From contig NZ_FMCS01000009.1 in NCBI RefSeq assembly GCF_900091435.1, positions 62,001 through 126,000 on the forward strand: 64,000 nt of DNA, given 5' to 3'. The translations under genes were made by a program, and so were the position numbers. This document shows positions 18,420-32,752 of the stretch, piece after piece. Each line of letters opens with the position of its first letter. The first letter of the stretch is position 1. Source of the stretch: Micromonospora chaiyaphumensis. Its GTDB lineage: Bacteria > Actinomycetota > Actinomycetes > Mycobacteriales > Micromonosporaceae. The notes beneath the pieces are model-generated. The model worked only from the letters and a program-made list of their open reading frames with translations, did no database searches and was not told the origin of the DNA.

Positions 18420-19880
18420 GTGATCGACACCGTCCGGCGCGACTCGCGCCGGTTGACCTTCCTCGTCCTCGCCGCCGGCGCCGGCTTCTTCGCGATGCTC
18501 CAGTCGCTGATCACGCCGGTGCTGCCCACCATCCAGCACGACCTGCACACCTCGCAGAACACCGTGACCTGGGTGCTGACCGCCTATCTGCTGTCCGCGT
18601 CGATCTTCACCCCGGTCCTCGGCCGGGTCGGCGACATGGTCGGCAAGGAACGGACCCTGGTCGTCTCCCTCGCCGCGCTCGCGCTGGGCTGCCTGCTGGC
18701 GGCCGTCGCGCCCAACATCGGCATGCTCATCGTCGCCCGGGTCGTCCAGGGCATCGGCGGGGCGGTCTTCCCGCTCTCCTTCGGCATCATCCGCGACGAG
18801 TTCCCCGCCGCCCGGGTGAGCTCGGCCGTCGCGGCGATCTCGGCGATCGTCGCCGCCGGCGGCGGCCTCGGCGTCGTGCTGGCCGGGCCGATCGTCGCGA
18901 CCCTGGGCTACCGCTGGCTGTTCTGGATCCCGATGGTCGTCGTCGGCCTCACCGCCCTCGCGGCACACCGCTTCGTGCCGGAGTCGCCGGTGCGTACCCC
19001 CGGCCGGGTCAGCTGGGCGGCCACCCTGCTCCTCTCCGGCTGGCTGGTGGCGCTGCTGCTGCCGGTCAGCAAGGGCGCCACGTGGGGCTGGACGTCCGGC
19101 CGGGTGATCGGCCTGCTGGCGCTCGCCGCCGTGCTCCTGGCCGGCTGGCTGGTGGCCGAGGCCCGCTCGGCGAACCCGCTCATCGACATGCGGATGATGC
19201 GCCTGCCCGCGGTCTGGACGACCAACCTGGTCGCCCTGCTCTACGGCGCGTCGATGTTCTCCGTCTACGCCTTCCTGCCGCAGTTCGTGCAGATCCCCGC
19301 CAGCGCCGGCTACGGCTTCGGCGCGAGCGTCACCCAGGCCGGGCTGCTCATGCTGCCCATGCTGGTCGGCATGTTCGTGGCCGGCCTCGTCGCCGGCCGG
19401 CTGGCGGCCCGGTTCAGCGCCAAGGCGCAGCTCACCACCGGCGCCGTGTTCAACGTGCTCGCCGCCGCCATGCTGACCGTCGCGCACGACACCCGCTGGG
19501 AGATCGGCGTGGCCGGCGGCCTGGTGGGACTCGGCATCGGGCTGGCCTTCGCCTCGATGGCCAACCTCATCGTGGCCAGCGTCCCGGCCCGCCAGACCGG
19601 CGTGGCCACCGGCATGAACGCCAACATCCGCACCATCGGCGGCGCGATCGGCGCCGCGGTGGCCAGCAGCGTGATCACGGCGCACCCGCAGGCGAGCGGG
19701 CTGCCCCGGGAGGCCGGCTTCACCATGGGCTTCCTGCTGCTGACCGGCATCTCCCTCGCCGCCGCGCTGGCCGCCCTGGCGGTCCCCTCCGGCCGCCGGG
19801 CGGCACGGGCACGGCACGGCCGGCCGCCGGCGCGGAGCACCGAGCCGGAGCTGGCCGGCGAACTGGTGCCGGCGCGCTGA
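18420..19880 (+). CDS. DHA2-type MFS drug/metabolite exporter
   Basis: A 486-residue, probably 14-helix, proton-driven efflux protein. Motif A appears as GRVGDMVGKERTL after TM2; the TM5 antiporter motif region is GGGLGVVLAGPIVATLGYRWLF split over GPIVATLGYRWLFWI. The N-terminus (TFLVLAAGAGFFAMLQSLI, TPVLPTIQHDLHTS) is typical of the EmrB/QacA branch. The GTG at 18420 has GGGAG 8 nt upstream; an in-frame ATG 21 nt earlier has none. Transcription is controlled by the divergent TetR gene through two operator palindromes. The leader of some 200 nt between promoter and start is longer than needed. Substrate unknown. Confidence 0.9.
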   Translation: MIDTVRRDSRRLTFLVLAAGAGFFAMLQSLITPVLPTIQHDLHTSQNTVTWVLTAYLLSASIFTPVLGRVGDMVGKERTLVVSLAALALGCLLAAVAPNIGMLIVARVVQGIGGAVFPLSFGIIRDEFPAARVSSAVAAISAIVAAGGGLGVVLAGPIVATLGYRWLFWIPMVVVGLTALAAHRFVPESPVRTPGRVSWAATLLLSGWLVALLLPVSKGATWGWTSGRVIGLLALAAVLLAGWLVAEARSANPLIDMRMMRLPAVWTTNLVALLYGASMFSVYAFLPQFVQIPASAGYGFGASVTQAGLLMLPMLVGMFVAGLVAGRLAARFSAKAQLTTGAVFNVLAAAMLTVAHDTRWEIGVAGGLVGLGIGLAFASMANLIVASVPARQTGVATGMNANIRTIGGAIGAAVASSVITAHPQASGLPREAGFTMGFLLLTGISLAAALAALAVPSGRRAARARHGRPPARSTEPELAGELVPAR

Positions 19881-19885
19881 CCGGG

Positions 19886-19920
19886 CCGGAACCCGGGGCC
19901 CCAGGCGTCCCGGGTTCCGG
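19886..19920. terminator. Hairpin terminator after the MFS gene
   Basis: A perfect 12-bp stem (CCGGAACCCGGG at 19886-19897 with CCCGGGTTCCGG at 19909-19920) starts 5 nt after the stop. A second GC-rich hairpin with a 10-bp stem follows at about 19925-19958, ahead of the convergent hydrolase gene. Confidence 0.7.
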
Positions 19921-19969
19921 CGGGCGGCCGGCGGTCCGGGTACGGGCCGCCGGCCGGCGTCGCGTCGGG

Positions 19970-20755
19970 TCAGCCGATGGCGGCGGTCAGCGCGGCCAGG
20001 TAGCCGTACCGGTAGCCGTCGGCGTCCGGGTGGTACGCCTCGATGAGCCCGCTCACGTCGTTGATCCACGGGTCGGCGGCGCAGACGCCGTGACCGGCGA
20101 AGAACGGCCGGGCGTCGACGAAGATGGCCCCGGCCGCCCGGGCCCGGTCGGCGATCACCGTGGCGAGCAGGTCGGCGGCGTTGTTGAGGATGGTCCGCTT
20201 GTAGGTGCTCATGGCCAGCAGGCCGCAGTAGCCGGTCTCGAACAGCCGCGGGTAGCCGAGGACCACGAGCCGGGCGTTCGGCGCCCGGCTCCGGATGGCG
20301 GCGTAGGTGTCGTCGAGCCGGCCGGGCAGCGTGGTGGTGGCGAAGGCCCGGCTGTCGTTGACGGCGTTCTCGCAGCTCGACGTGCTGCCGAAGCGGCAGC
20401 TCGTGATGACGTCGGCGAAGCCGGCGTCGTTGCCGCCGATGGTCACGGTGACCAGGGTGGTGCCGGTGCTCAGCGAGTTCACCTGGCTGCCAATCACGTC
20501 GGCGGTGACCGCGCCGCCGCAGGCCGGGAACCGGAAGCTGGTGACCGCGTGCGCGGCGGCCCACAGCGGGGCGTAGGACTTCTGGCTGCGCAGGCAGGTG
20601 GAGAGGTCGTACGGGCCGGCCCCGACGCCGGAGGAGTAGGAGTCGCCGAGGGCGACGTAGTTGACGGTGGCCGCCCGGGCGGCACCGGGGACGAGCACGG
20701 CGCCGAGGACGGCCGCGAGCAGTGCGGCCAGGGCGGTGCGGACGCGACGGGACAT
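19970..20755 (-). CDS. Secreted SGNH/GDSL lipase
   Basis: A 261-residue exported lipase/esterase. Residues 1-28 are a Sec signal peptide ending AARA. Block I, ALGDSYSSG, puts the nucleophile at Ser39; block III is TIGGNDAGF; block V, EAYHPDADGYRYG, supplies the catalytic Asp-His pair. Six or more cysteines in the mature part fit the three-disulfide Streptomyces lipases of this family. GGAGG lies 7 nt before the ATG. It is divergent from the M1 peptidase gene across an AT-richer 200-bp region, where CGATAGGATTACC on the minus strand offers a possible -10 (TAGGAT). Confidence 0.92.
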   Translation of the reverse strand: MSRRVRTALAALLAAVLGAVLVPGAARAATVNYVALGDSYSSGVGAGPYDLSTCLRSQKSYAPLWAAAHAVTSFRFPACGGAVTADVIGSQVNSLSTGTTLVTVTIGGNDAGFADVITSCRFGSTSSCENAVNDSRAFATTTLPGRLDDTYAAIRSRAPNARLVVLGYPRLFETGYCGLLAMSTYKRTILNNAADLLATVIADRARAAGAIFVDARPFFAGHGVCAADPWINDVSGLIEAYHPDADGYRYGYLAALTAAIG

Positions 20756-20955
20756 GACAGGACCTCCACGGGACAGGGGTGGTGGAGCCCGTTGACCGCG
20801 CGCGTGGCCAGGGGAGACGGTGCTTGTTACTAGTCGGTAATCCTATCGAAACATTGCCATAAATTGAATAGCGCTCGCCCACCTCCGGGGGCAGACGTGT
20901 TCACAACCGTCGATTAGGTTGGCGGTGCGTACACCCCGATGGAGGGAGCCCACCC

Positions 20956-22494
20956 GTGCGACGCGCTCTCACGGCGGCCATCGCCGCCCTGACCGTCACC
21001 ACCGCCGGCACCGTCGTGACCGGCACCCCCGGCCAGGCCGCCCTACCGGGCTGGGGCCGGCCGAAGCCCGCGGCGGCCACCCCGACCCCGGGCAGCCCCG
21101 GGCTGGGCGACAGCTACTTCCCCGACTACGGCAACGGCGGCTACGACGTCGGCCACTACGACATCCGCCTGCGCTACGAACCGGCCACCGACCGGCTCAG
21201 CGGCACCACCACGATCCTGGCCACCGCCACCCAGGACCTGTCCCGGTTCAACCTCGACTTCCTCCTCGGCGTCGAGTCGGTCCGGGTCAACGGCTGGCCG
21301 GCCACCTTCGCCCGGGAGGGCGTCCACGAGCTGGCGGTCACCGCGCCCCGGCCGATCCTCAAGGGACAGCAGCTCACCGTCGTGGTGAAATACGCCGGCA
21401 TCCCGTCCGAGACGCTGGTCCAGGGCTACACGGGCTGGACCCGGGTCGCCGACGGCGCCCTCGCCGTCAACGAGCCCGAGTCGGCCTGGTGGTGGTTCCC
21501 GAGCAACGACCACCCGAAGGACAAGGCCACCTGGGACATCTCGGTCTCGGTGCCGACCGGCGTCGAGGTGATCAGCAACGGCGTGCAGCCGCGCGACCCG
21601 CTGCCCGAGGCCGGCAACCGCACCCGGTGGAGCTGGCGCAGCGTCAAGCCGGGCGCCACCTACCAGGCGTTCCTGGCCATCGGGCAGTACGACATCGTGA
21701 CCGACACCGCGCCGAACGGGCAGCCGGTGGTGAACGCGTACAGCACCACGCTGGGCGAGCGCGGGCCGGCCGCGCGGGCCAGCATCGAACGCACCGCCGA
21801 GGTGGTCGACTGGGAGAGCGGCCTGTTCGGGCCGTACCCGTTCGAGGCGCAGGGCGGCGTGGCCGGTCCGGTCGACGGCATCGGCTTCGCCCTGGAGACG
21901 CAGAGCCGCCCCGTCTACGGGCACAGCTTCTGGCGGCGCGGCGCCAACGTGTCGGTGGTGGTGCACGAGAACGCCCACCAGTGGTTCGGCGACTCGGTCT
22001 CCGTCGCCGACTGGCGCAACATCTGGCTGAACGAGGGCTTCGCCTCGTACGCCGAGTGGCTCTGGTCGGAGGAGCAGGGCGAGGGCACCGCCCAGGAGCT
22101 GTTCGACTTCACCTACGCCAGTTACCCGGCCGACTCGGAGTTCTGGCAGGTCCTTCCCGGTGACCCGGGGGCCGGCGACATCTTCGCCGACGCGGTCTAC
22201 GACCGGGGCGCCATGGCGCTGCACCAGCTCCGGCTGGCCGTCGGCGACGAGGCGTTCTTCCGGATCCTGCCGGCCTGGACCGCCGAGCACCGCTACGGCA
22301 ACGGCACCATCGCCCAGTTCCAGGCCCTCGCCGAGCGGATCTCCGGCCGGGACCTCGACGCCGTCTTCACGACCTGGCTGTTCACCGCCGGGCGTCCCGA
22401 GGTGGCCACCGCCGCCCGCGGCACGCTCGCCGCCCCGGCACAGCCGAAGTCGTGGGCGGAGATCCAGGAGGCCCACCGGCTGCTCCAGCACTGA
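20956..22494 (+). CDS. Secreted M1-family zinc metallopeptidase
   Basis: A 512-residue exported aminopeptidase-type enzyme. A signal peptide covers about residues 1-32. The zinc site is HENAH (His337, His341, catalytic Glu338) with the third ligand Glu360 in LNEGFASYAEWLW. The substrate-recognition loop reads GIGFALETQSRP instead of the usual GAMEN, as in many actinobacterial secreted M1 members. A Tyr-containing AVYDRGAMALHQLR block completes the active site. The protein is shorter than the 850-residue classical PepN, lacking the C-terminal helical domain. GGAGGGAG precedes the GTG. It ends 7 nt before a strong terminator hairpin. Confidence 0.93.
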   Translation: MRRALTAAIAALTVTTAGTVVTGTPGQAALPGWGRPKPAAATPTPGSPGLGDSYFPDYGNGGYDVGHYDIRLRYEPATDRLSGTTTILATATQDLSRFNLDFLLGVESVRVNGWPATFAREGVHELAVTAPRPILKGQQLTVVVKYAGIPSETLVQGYTGWTRVADGALAVNEPESAWWWFPSNDHPKDKATWDISVSVPTGVEVISNGVQPRDPLPEAGNRTRWSWRSVKPGATYQAFLAIGQYDIVTDTAPNGQPVVNAYSTTLGERGPAARASIERTAEVVDWESGLFGPYPFEAQGGVAGPVDGIGFALETQSRPVYGHSFWRRGANVSVVVHENAHQWFGDSVSVADWRNIWLNEGFASYAEWLWSEEQGEGTAQELFDFTYASYPADSEFWQVLPGDPGAGDIFADAVYDRGAMALHQLRLAVGDEAFFRILPAWTAEHRYGNGTIAQFQALAERISGRDLDAVFTTWLFTAGRPEVATAARGTLAAPAQPKSWAEIQEAHRLLQH

Positions 22495-22501
22495 GCGACG
22501 C

Positions 22502-22542
22502 CGGCGGGGGCCCGCTCCGTTCCCGGGAGCGGGCCCCCGCCG
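22502..22542. terminator. Strong bidirectional hairpin terminator
   Basis: A perfect 17-bp stem (22502-22518 with 22526-22542) and 7-nt loop lies between the stops of the M1 peptidase (22494) and the convergent MFS gene (22545). Confidence 0.88.
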
Positions 22543-22544
22543 GG

Positions 22545-24101
22545 TCAGGCGGCGGGGCAGCCGTCGCGGTGCGCGTACGGCGAGCGCAGGTCGGCCCAGC
22601 GGGAGCTGCGCCGGCCCCGGTGGGGCGCGCAGGCCGCGCAGTCCTGGGCCGCGCGGGCGGCCCGGCGGGACCGCAGCCGGCCGGCGCCGGGACGCGCGCC
22701 GGCCGCGGCGCCGGGAAGCCCCACCGGGGAGACGCCGGCCAGCACCGTCCGGGGCAGGGCCACGGCGCCGGCGGCGGCGAGCCCCGCGCCGGCCGGGCGG
22801 ATGACCCGGGCGGCGGTGGCGGCGACCCGGCGGACCGGGCGGGCGGCGGGCGCGGCCAGCACCCGGGTGAACCGCTGCGCCAGCCGGCGCTCGCGCAGCC
22901 GGTCCAGGGCCACCCCGGCCGCCGCGGTGGCGACGGCGGTGATCGCGCCGGCCAGCACCAGGGTCTGCCGGGGGCCGGCGTGCTCGGCGAGCCAGCCGAG
23001 CAGGGGCGCCCCCACGGCCGCGGAGACCGAGCCGGTGACCGCCAGGGCGGCCAGCACGCGGCCGCGCATGGCGTAGTCCGTGTCGAGCTGGGCGCGGGCG
23101 CCGACCGTGGTGTCGATGACCACCGCGGCGGCGGCCACCGGCAGGATCACGGCGGCGAAGCTCAGCGTGCCCGGGGCCAGCCCGGCGACGATCTGCAGCC
23201 CGCTGGCGAGCAGGCCGGCCCCGACGAGCACCGCATAGCTCAGTTCCGGGCGGCGAGCCGCGAACAGGGCGCCGAGCACCGTGCCGACGGCGAAGACGGT
23301 GGACAGCAGGCCGTAGCCGGAGGCGCCGCCGTGCAGCGGCCCGTCGCTCATGGCGGCCATGGTGACCTGGTAGTTGCGGCCCAGGCTGCCGAGCACGAAG
23401 GAGAGCGCCAGGGCGACCAGCACCACGGGCTGGCGCAGCAGGTAGTGGAAACCGGCGCGGATGCCGCCGTCGGCCGGGGGCGCGTCGGCCGGCACCGGCT
23501 GGCCGGCGTGCCGCTCCCCCTCGCGTACGGCGAACAGCGCCACGACGACCGCCACGAAGCTGACCGCGTTCGCCGCGAAGAGCAGGGCGGGGCCGAGCGC
23601 GGCGACCACGACGGCGCCGAGGCTCATGCCGAGGATCCGCCCGGCGGAGTTGGTGAGCGAGCCGAGCGCCAGGGCGTTGCCGAGGCTCTCGCGGTCCACC
23701 AGCGTGGAGGCCCAGCGGCCCATCACCGGCCCCTCGATGGCCGACACCGCGCCGGTGGCCAGCGAGATCGCGAAGATCGCCGGGAGACCGCCGGCGCCCG
23801 TGACGGCCACCACGGCGAGCCCGGCGGCCAGCAGCGCGTGCGCGGCCTGGGCGCCGATCAGCAGCGGCTTGGCGGGCAGCCGGTCGGCCAGCGCGCCGCC
23901 CCAGACGCTCAGCACCAGGGTGGGCAGCGCCTGGAGCAGGACGGTGAACCCCATGGAGGTGGCCGACCCGGTCTCCGCGAGCACGTACCAGTTGACGCCG
24001 AGGACCTGCATCCAGGTCCCGATGACCGACACGAATCCGGCCGCGGCCCAGATCCGGTAGTTGCGGTGGCACAGCGCGGCGAACGTGGCGCCGAGTGCCA
24101 T
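22545..24101 (-). CDS. MFS transporter, EntS/MFS_3-like
   Basis: A 518-residue, about 12-helix transporter of the enterobactin-exporter-like (TMEffux) branch. The start is ALGATFAALCHRNYRIWAAA; motif A is GGALADRLPAKPLL; further helices end near residue 410. Beyond them is a basic tail of about 80 residues containing CAAC and ending SPYAHRDGCPAA, which is not part of the MFS fold and has no recognised domain. The ATG used begins the family homology; an open reading frame upstream is rejected. A hairpin lies 35 nt upstream of the start. Monocistronic, substrate unknown. Confidence 0.88.
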   Translation of the reverse strand: MALGATFAALCHRNYRIWAAAGFVSVIGTWMQVLGVNWYVLAETGSATSMGFTVLLQALPTLVLSVWGGALADRLPAKPLLIGAQAAHALLAAGLAVVAVTGAGGLPAIFAISLATGAVSAIEGPVMGRWASTLVDRESLGNALALGSLTNSAGRILGMSLGAVVVAALGPALLFAANAVSFVAVVVALFAVREGERHAGQPVPADAPPADGGIRAGFHYLLRQPVVLVALALSFVLGSLGRNYQVTMAAMSDGPLHGGASGYGLLSTVFAVGTVLGALFAARRPELSYAVLVGAGLLASGLQIVAGLAPGTLSFAAVILPVAAAAVVIDTTVGARAQLDTDYAMRGRVLAALAVTGSVSAAVGAPLLGWLAEHAGPRQTLVLAGAITAVATAAAGVALDRLRERRLAQRFTRVLAAPAARPVRRVAATAARVIRPAGAGLAAAGAVALPRTVLAGVSPVGLPGAAAGARPGAGRLRSRRAARAAQDCAACAPHRGRRSSRWADLRSPYAHRDGCPAA

Positions 24102-24135
24102 GAGTCTTTCCCCGTCCAGACGGTGACACGACGAA

Positions 24136-24157
24136 GCCGGACCCCCGCGGGTCCGGC
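24136..24157 (-). promoter_or_regulatory. Hairpin in the 5' region of the MFS_3 gene
   Basis: A 9-bp perfect stem (GCCGGACCC with GGGTCCGGC) and 4-nt loop lies about 35 nt upstream of the MFS start. It may be a leader hairpin of that mRNA, or an attenuator-like structure; no U-tract is present. Confidence 0.35.
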
Positions 24158-24269
24158 CAGCGCCCAAGTCTGGCGGCGGTCAAACCTCCCGGCGACAGTT
24201 GGTGAGACGGTTCACCAGCGGGGTCGGGCGCCCGGGGCTGGCCGGGCACGAACCGGACCCGGATGCCAC

Positions 24270-24300
24270 GACACCCCGGTCCGGCAGGGACCGGGGTGTC
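24270..24300 (-). terminator. Terminator of the gltBD operon
   Basis: A perfect 13-bp stem (24270-24282 with 24288-24300) and 5-nt loop begins 13 nt beyond the gltD stop. Confidence 0.85.
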
Positions 24301-24313
24301 GGTGACGCGCGGG

Positions 24314-25814
24314 TCAGCGGGCGGCGAGCGGCTGCCGCGCCGGGTCGACCGGCGCGGGCAGGGTCCCGGCCCCACCCAGGTACGCGTGGATCGCCGCGGC
24401 GGCGGCCCGGCCCTCGGCGATCGCCCAGACGATCAGCGAGGCGCCCCGGTGCATGTCCCCGGCCACGAACACGCCGTCGGCGCCGGTCTGCCAGTCGGGG
24501 CGGGCGTCCACCGCGCCCCGGCCGTTGCGGGCCACCCCGAACTGGCCGAGCAGCGGCTGCTCCTCGGTGCCCTCGAAGCCGATGGCGAGCAGCACCAGGT
24601 CGGCCGGGATCTCCCGCTCCGAGCCGGGCAGGGCGGTGACGATCCGCCGGCCGTCCACCTTCTCGACGGTGACCTCGGCGATCCGGACCGCCCGGACCTG
24701 GCCGGTGCCGTCGTCGACGAACTCCTGCACCGCCACGGCGAAGACCCGCTCGCCGCCCTCCTCGTGGGCCGGGTAGCTGCGCAGCACCCACGGCCAGGTG
24801 GGCCACGGGTCGCGCTCGGCGTCCCGGTCGGCGGGGGGCTCCGGGTAGAGGTCGAGCTGGTGCACGCCGGCCGCGCCCTGCCGGTGCGCGACGCCCAGGC
24901 AGTCGGCGGCGGTGTCGCCACCGCCGATGATCACCACGTGCCGGCCGGCCGCGTCGATCGGCGTGCCGTCCGGAAGCGTGGCCAGAGCCGGCTTACCCTC
25001 GCCCGCCGCGGCGACCACCCGGTTCGCGGCCACCAGGTGCGCCATGGCCTGGTGTACGCCCCGCAGCGCCCGCCCCGGCGTCTCCGGGGTGTCCCGGCCC
25101 TGCAGCGCGCCGCAGGCGAGCAGCACGGCGTCGTGCTCGGCGCGCAACTGCTCGGCGGTGACGTCCACGCCGACCTCGACGCCGGTGCGGAAGCGCACCC
25201 CCTCGGCGGCGAGCTGGGCCAGCCGCTGGTCGACGTGCCGCTTCTCCAGCTTGAAGTCGGGGATGCCGTAGCGCAGCAGGCCGCCGAGCGCGTCGTCCCG
25301 CTCGTACACGGTGACGGCATGGCCGGCCCGCGCGAGCTGCTGCGCGGCGGCGAGCCCGGCGGGGCCGGAGCCCACCACGGCGACCGACCGCCCGGTCGGG
25401 GCCGGCACCGGCTGCGGGCGCAGCCCGCCCCGGGCCACGGCGGCGTCGGCGATCTCCACCTCGACCTGCTTGATGGTGACCGGCTGCTGGCCGCCCAGGC
25501 CCAGCACGCAGGCCGCCTCGCAGGGCGCCGGGCAGAGCCGCCCGGTGAACTCGGGGAAGTTGTTGGTGGCGTGCAGCGACTCCACGGCGGCGTCCCAGTT
25601 GCCGGTGCGGACCAGGTCGTTCCAGTCCGGGATGCGGTTGCCCAGCGGGCAGCCGTCGTGGCAGAACGGGATGCCGCAGTCCATGCACCGGGTGGCCTGC
25701 TCGCGGATCAGCTCCTCGCCGGCCGGCGGGTAGACCTCCCGCCAGTCCATGATCCGCACGGGGACCGGGCGGCGGGCGGGCAGCCGCCGGTCGTAGCGCA
25801 GGAAACCGTTCGGG

Positions 25815-25822
<8 letters not shown>
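24314..25822 (-). CDS. gltD: Glutamate synthase small subunit
   Basis: NADPH-dependent glutamate synthase beta subunit, 502 residues; passes electrons from NADPH through FAD and Fe-S clusters to GltB. The N-terminal Fe-S segment has RCMDCGIPFCHDGCPLGN and later GRLCPAPCEAACVLG. The FAD site is VVGSGPAGLAAAQQLARAG, the NADPH site VVIIGGGDTAADCLG, and the C-terminal FAD strand GVFVAGDMHRGASLIVWAI. The start overlaps the end of gltB by 8 nt, so the two are translated together. A terminator hairpin follows. All cluster cysteines are present. Confidence 0.97.
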
Positions 25823-30482
<4,660 letters not shown>

Positions 30483-30599
30483 CGGGCCTCCTGTCGTCAC
30501 TCAGGTTGGAACATGGTGGGGACGACGTCGGCCCTCGGGGGTTTTATTGAGTCTACGTTAGGGCTTCCGGCGCAAGGCCAGTTCAGATTGATCACACTT

Positions 30600-30622
30600 C
30601 CAGAATCTGGGACGTGTAGTCT
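30600..30622 (+). promoter_or_regulatory. Promoter of the GNAT gene with palindrome
   Basis: TAGTCT (30617-30622) lies 6 nt before the GTG, giving a leaderless transcript. Immediately upstream is the perfect palindrome CCAGAATCTGG (30600-30610), placed where it would occlude the -35/-10 spacer. No good -35 is seen. Confidence 0.45.
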
Positions 30623-30628
30623 CGCGCG

Positions 30629-31471
30629 GTGGATGTCGTACGCGCTGACGTGCTCGACCGGTTGGAGCGGTTCTACGACGCCGTGCCCCGCGACGTCGCC
30701 CTGGCGGAGGAACACGGCGCCCTCGTGCTGTTCGTCCGCGACGGTGCCGGTTGGCCGTTCTACGCCCGCCCACGAGCGGACGCCACCGAGCCGCCCACGC
30801 TGGCCGACGTGACCGCCGTCCGCGCCCGGCAGCGCGAGCTGGGCCTGCCGGAGGCGTTCGAGTGGGTGCACGAGGTGACCCCGGACCTGCTGGCGGTGGC
30901 CCGCTCGGCCGGGCTGAGCGTGCTGGAGGCGCCGCTCATGGTGCTGGAGCCGGACCGCCTGCCCGACCCGGCGACGCTCAGCGACGTACCGGTGCGGGTG
31001 CTCGACCCCGGCGACCCCGGCTTCGCGGCGGACGTGGCGCTGCGGCGGGCCGTGGCCGCGGTCGGCTTCTCGCACGGCGGCACCGGGCGCGGCGACGCCG
31101 GCCCGGCCGAGCGGGACGCCGCCGTCTCCCGGCTGGACGTGGCCGCGCTCGAGGAGGAGGCGGTCCGCATCGCCGACGGCCGGCGCATCTCGGTGCTCGC
31201 CGAGACCTCCGAGGGGGCGCTGGCCAGCGGCATGGCCATGCGGGTCGACGACGTGGCGGAGATCGCCGGGGTGGCCACCCTCCCGGCGGCCCGCCGGCGC
31301 GGCCTCGGCGCGGCGGTGACCGCCACCCTCGCCCACCGGCTGCGCGCCGCGGGCACCGATCTGATCTTCCTGTCCGCCGGCAGCGAGGAGATCGCCCGGG
31401 TCTACCTGCGGGTGGGCTTCCGCCGGGTCGGCACCGCCTGCATCGCCGAACCCACCGCGGTGATCGGCTGA
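30629..31471 (+). CDS. GNAT-family N-acetyltransferase
   Basis: A 280-residue cytosolic acyltransferase. The C-terminal half has the acetyl-CoA site: strand IAGVATLPAARRRGLGAAVTATLAHRL read through RRRGLGAAV, then the LIFLSAGSEEIARVYLRVGF block ending in the usual YxxxGF pattern. The N-terminal half (DVLDRLERFYDAVPRDVALAEEHG) is a second, more divergent GNAT-like module often seen in actinobacterial members. The GTG start has no ribosome-binding site but follows a TAGTCT -10 by 6 nt, so it is probably leaderless. Divergent from gltB; acceptor substrate unknown. Confidence 0.87.
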   Translation: MDVVRADVLDRLERFYDAVPRDVALAEEHGALVLFVRDGAGWPFYARPRADATEPPTLADVTAVRARQRELGLPEAFEWVHEVTPDLLAVARSAGLSVLEAPLMVLEPDRLPDPATLSDVPVRVLDPGDPGFAADVALRRAVAAVGFSHGGTGRGDAGPAERDAAVSRLDVAALEEEAVRIADGRRISVLAETSEGALASGMAMRVDDVAEIAGVATLPAARRRGLGAAVTATLAHRLRAAGTDLIFLSAGSEEIARVYLRVGFRRVGTACIAEPTAVIG

Positions 31472-31553
31472 CGTCCGCGCGTCGCGGTCGCACCGTGCGC
31501 GGCTGACGGCCGATCGCGGTCGGACCGGACGGGCCGTGCCGGGTCGGCCTCGG

Positions 31554-32741
31554 TCAGGCCGGCGGGTGCCAGGAGGCGGCGGCGGTCGCCGCCGTGTTGC
31601 GCAGCCGCGGGCTGATCGTGCCCAGAGCGGCGTCGCGGGCGCGCAGCGCCAGCCGGCCCCGGGTCTGGAGCACCGCCGACATCCGGCGGGTCTGCCGCAC
31701 CATGGTGGCGGCGCGGGGCCGGCGCAGCCGGTCGTAGGCGGCCACCGCGTCGGGGAGCCGGGACTCCCGCAGCAGCGCCGACAGGGTGGCCGCGTCCTCG
31801 AAGGCGAGGCAGGCGCCCTGCCCGAGGTGCGGCGGCATGGCGTGCGCGGCGTCGCCCAGCAGGACCACCCCGCCCGGCCCGGCCGGGAACCCGTAGGCGC
31901 GGGGCAACGGGCGCAGCTCGCGGATCTCCTGCTGCACCACGTCGGCCGGGTCGGTCGCGTCGAGCAGCGTGGCGATCGGCGCGGGCCAGCCCGCGTACCA
32001 GCGCTTGAGCAGGGCGAGCTGCGTCTCCGGCGGCTCGGGGCGGGGCGCACCGGCGGCGGTCGCCACCCAGTAGATGCCGCCCCGGCGGGAGGCGCCCGCG
32101 GTGCCCCGGTCGCCGAGCGAGGCGGCCACGAAGCGGTAGCCCGCGCCCAGCGTCTCGCCGTGCACCGGCTGGTCGTCGGGAAGCTGCGGGGCCCGGTACC
32201 AGGGGATGACGGCCCGCCAGGCGGCGCAGCCGGAGCTGACGACCGCCGTCTCCGGGGCGAGCTGCCGGCGGATCTCGCTGTCGGTGCCGTCGGCCGCGAC
32301 CACGAGGTCCGCCTCGACGGTGTGCCGGCCGTCGCCGACCGCGGGACGCTCGCCGGGCACCGCCCGCACCGTCCGCACGGTCACCCCGGTGCGCAGCTCG
32401 ACCTGGTCGCCCAGGCCGGCGATCAGCGCGTCGTGCAGGTCCTCCCGGTGGACCACCACCGGCATCCGGTCGGCCGGGGTCGGACGGGGCTGCACGAGCC
32501 AGTGCCCGTCGGGGCGGCGCACCCCGCCGTCGGGCAGCGGGGTGGCGATCGCGTCCAGCCCGGCGCCGAGGCCGAGGGCGCGCAGCGCGCGTACCCCGTT
32601 GGGCCAGAGCACCACGGCGGTCGTCTCCGGACGGACCCGGTCGGCCCGTTCGAGGAGGGTGACCCGCCAGCCGGACCGGGCCAGCGCTCCGGCCGTCGCC
32701 AGCCCGCCGAGGCCGGCGCCGACCACCACCGCGCTCCGCAT
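31554..32741 (-). CDS. FAD-dependent monooxygenase (PHBH type)
   Basis: A 395-residue single-component flavoprotein hydroxylase. FAD motif VVVGAGLGGLATAGALARSGW with ERAD at its end; DG motif region VVAADGTDSEIRRQL; GD motif LLGDAAHAMPPHLGQGACL followed by EDAATLSALL. It begins 11 nt after the stop of lgt on the same strand, so the two are probably co-transcribed although functionally unrelated. GGGGGAG lies 2 nt before the ATG, which is tight but usable. The substrate is presumably aromatic; no pathway genes are nearby. Confidence 0.9.
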   Translation of the reverse strand: MRSAVVVGAGLGGLATAGALARSGWRVTLLERADRVRPETTAVVLWPNGVRALRALGLGAGLDAIATPLPDGGVRRPDGHWLVQPRPTPADRMPVVVHREDLHDALIAGLGDQVELRTGVTVRTVRAVPGERPAVGDGRHTVEADLVVAADGTDSEIRRQLAPETAVVSSGCAAWRAVIPWYRAPQLPDDQPVHGETLGAGYRFVAASLGDRGTAGASRRGGIYWVATAAGAPRPEPPETQLALLKRWYAGWPAPIATLLDATDPADVVQQEIRELRPLPRAYGFPAGPGGVVLLGDAAHAMPPHLGQGACLAFEDAATLSALLRESRLPDAVAAYDRLRRPRAATMVRQTRRMSAVLQTRGRLALRARDAALGTISPRLRNTAATAAASWHPPA

Positions 32742-32752
32742 GACTCCCCCGC

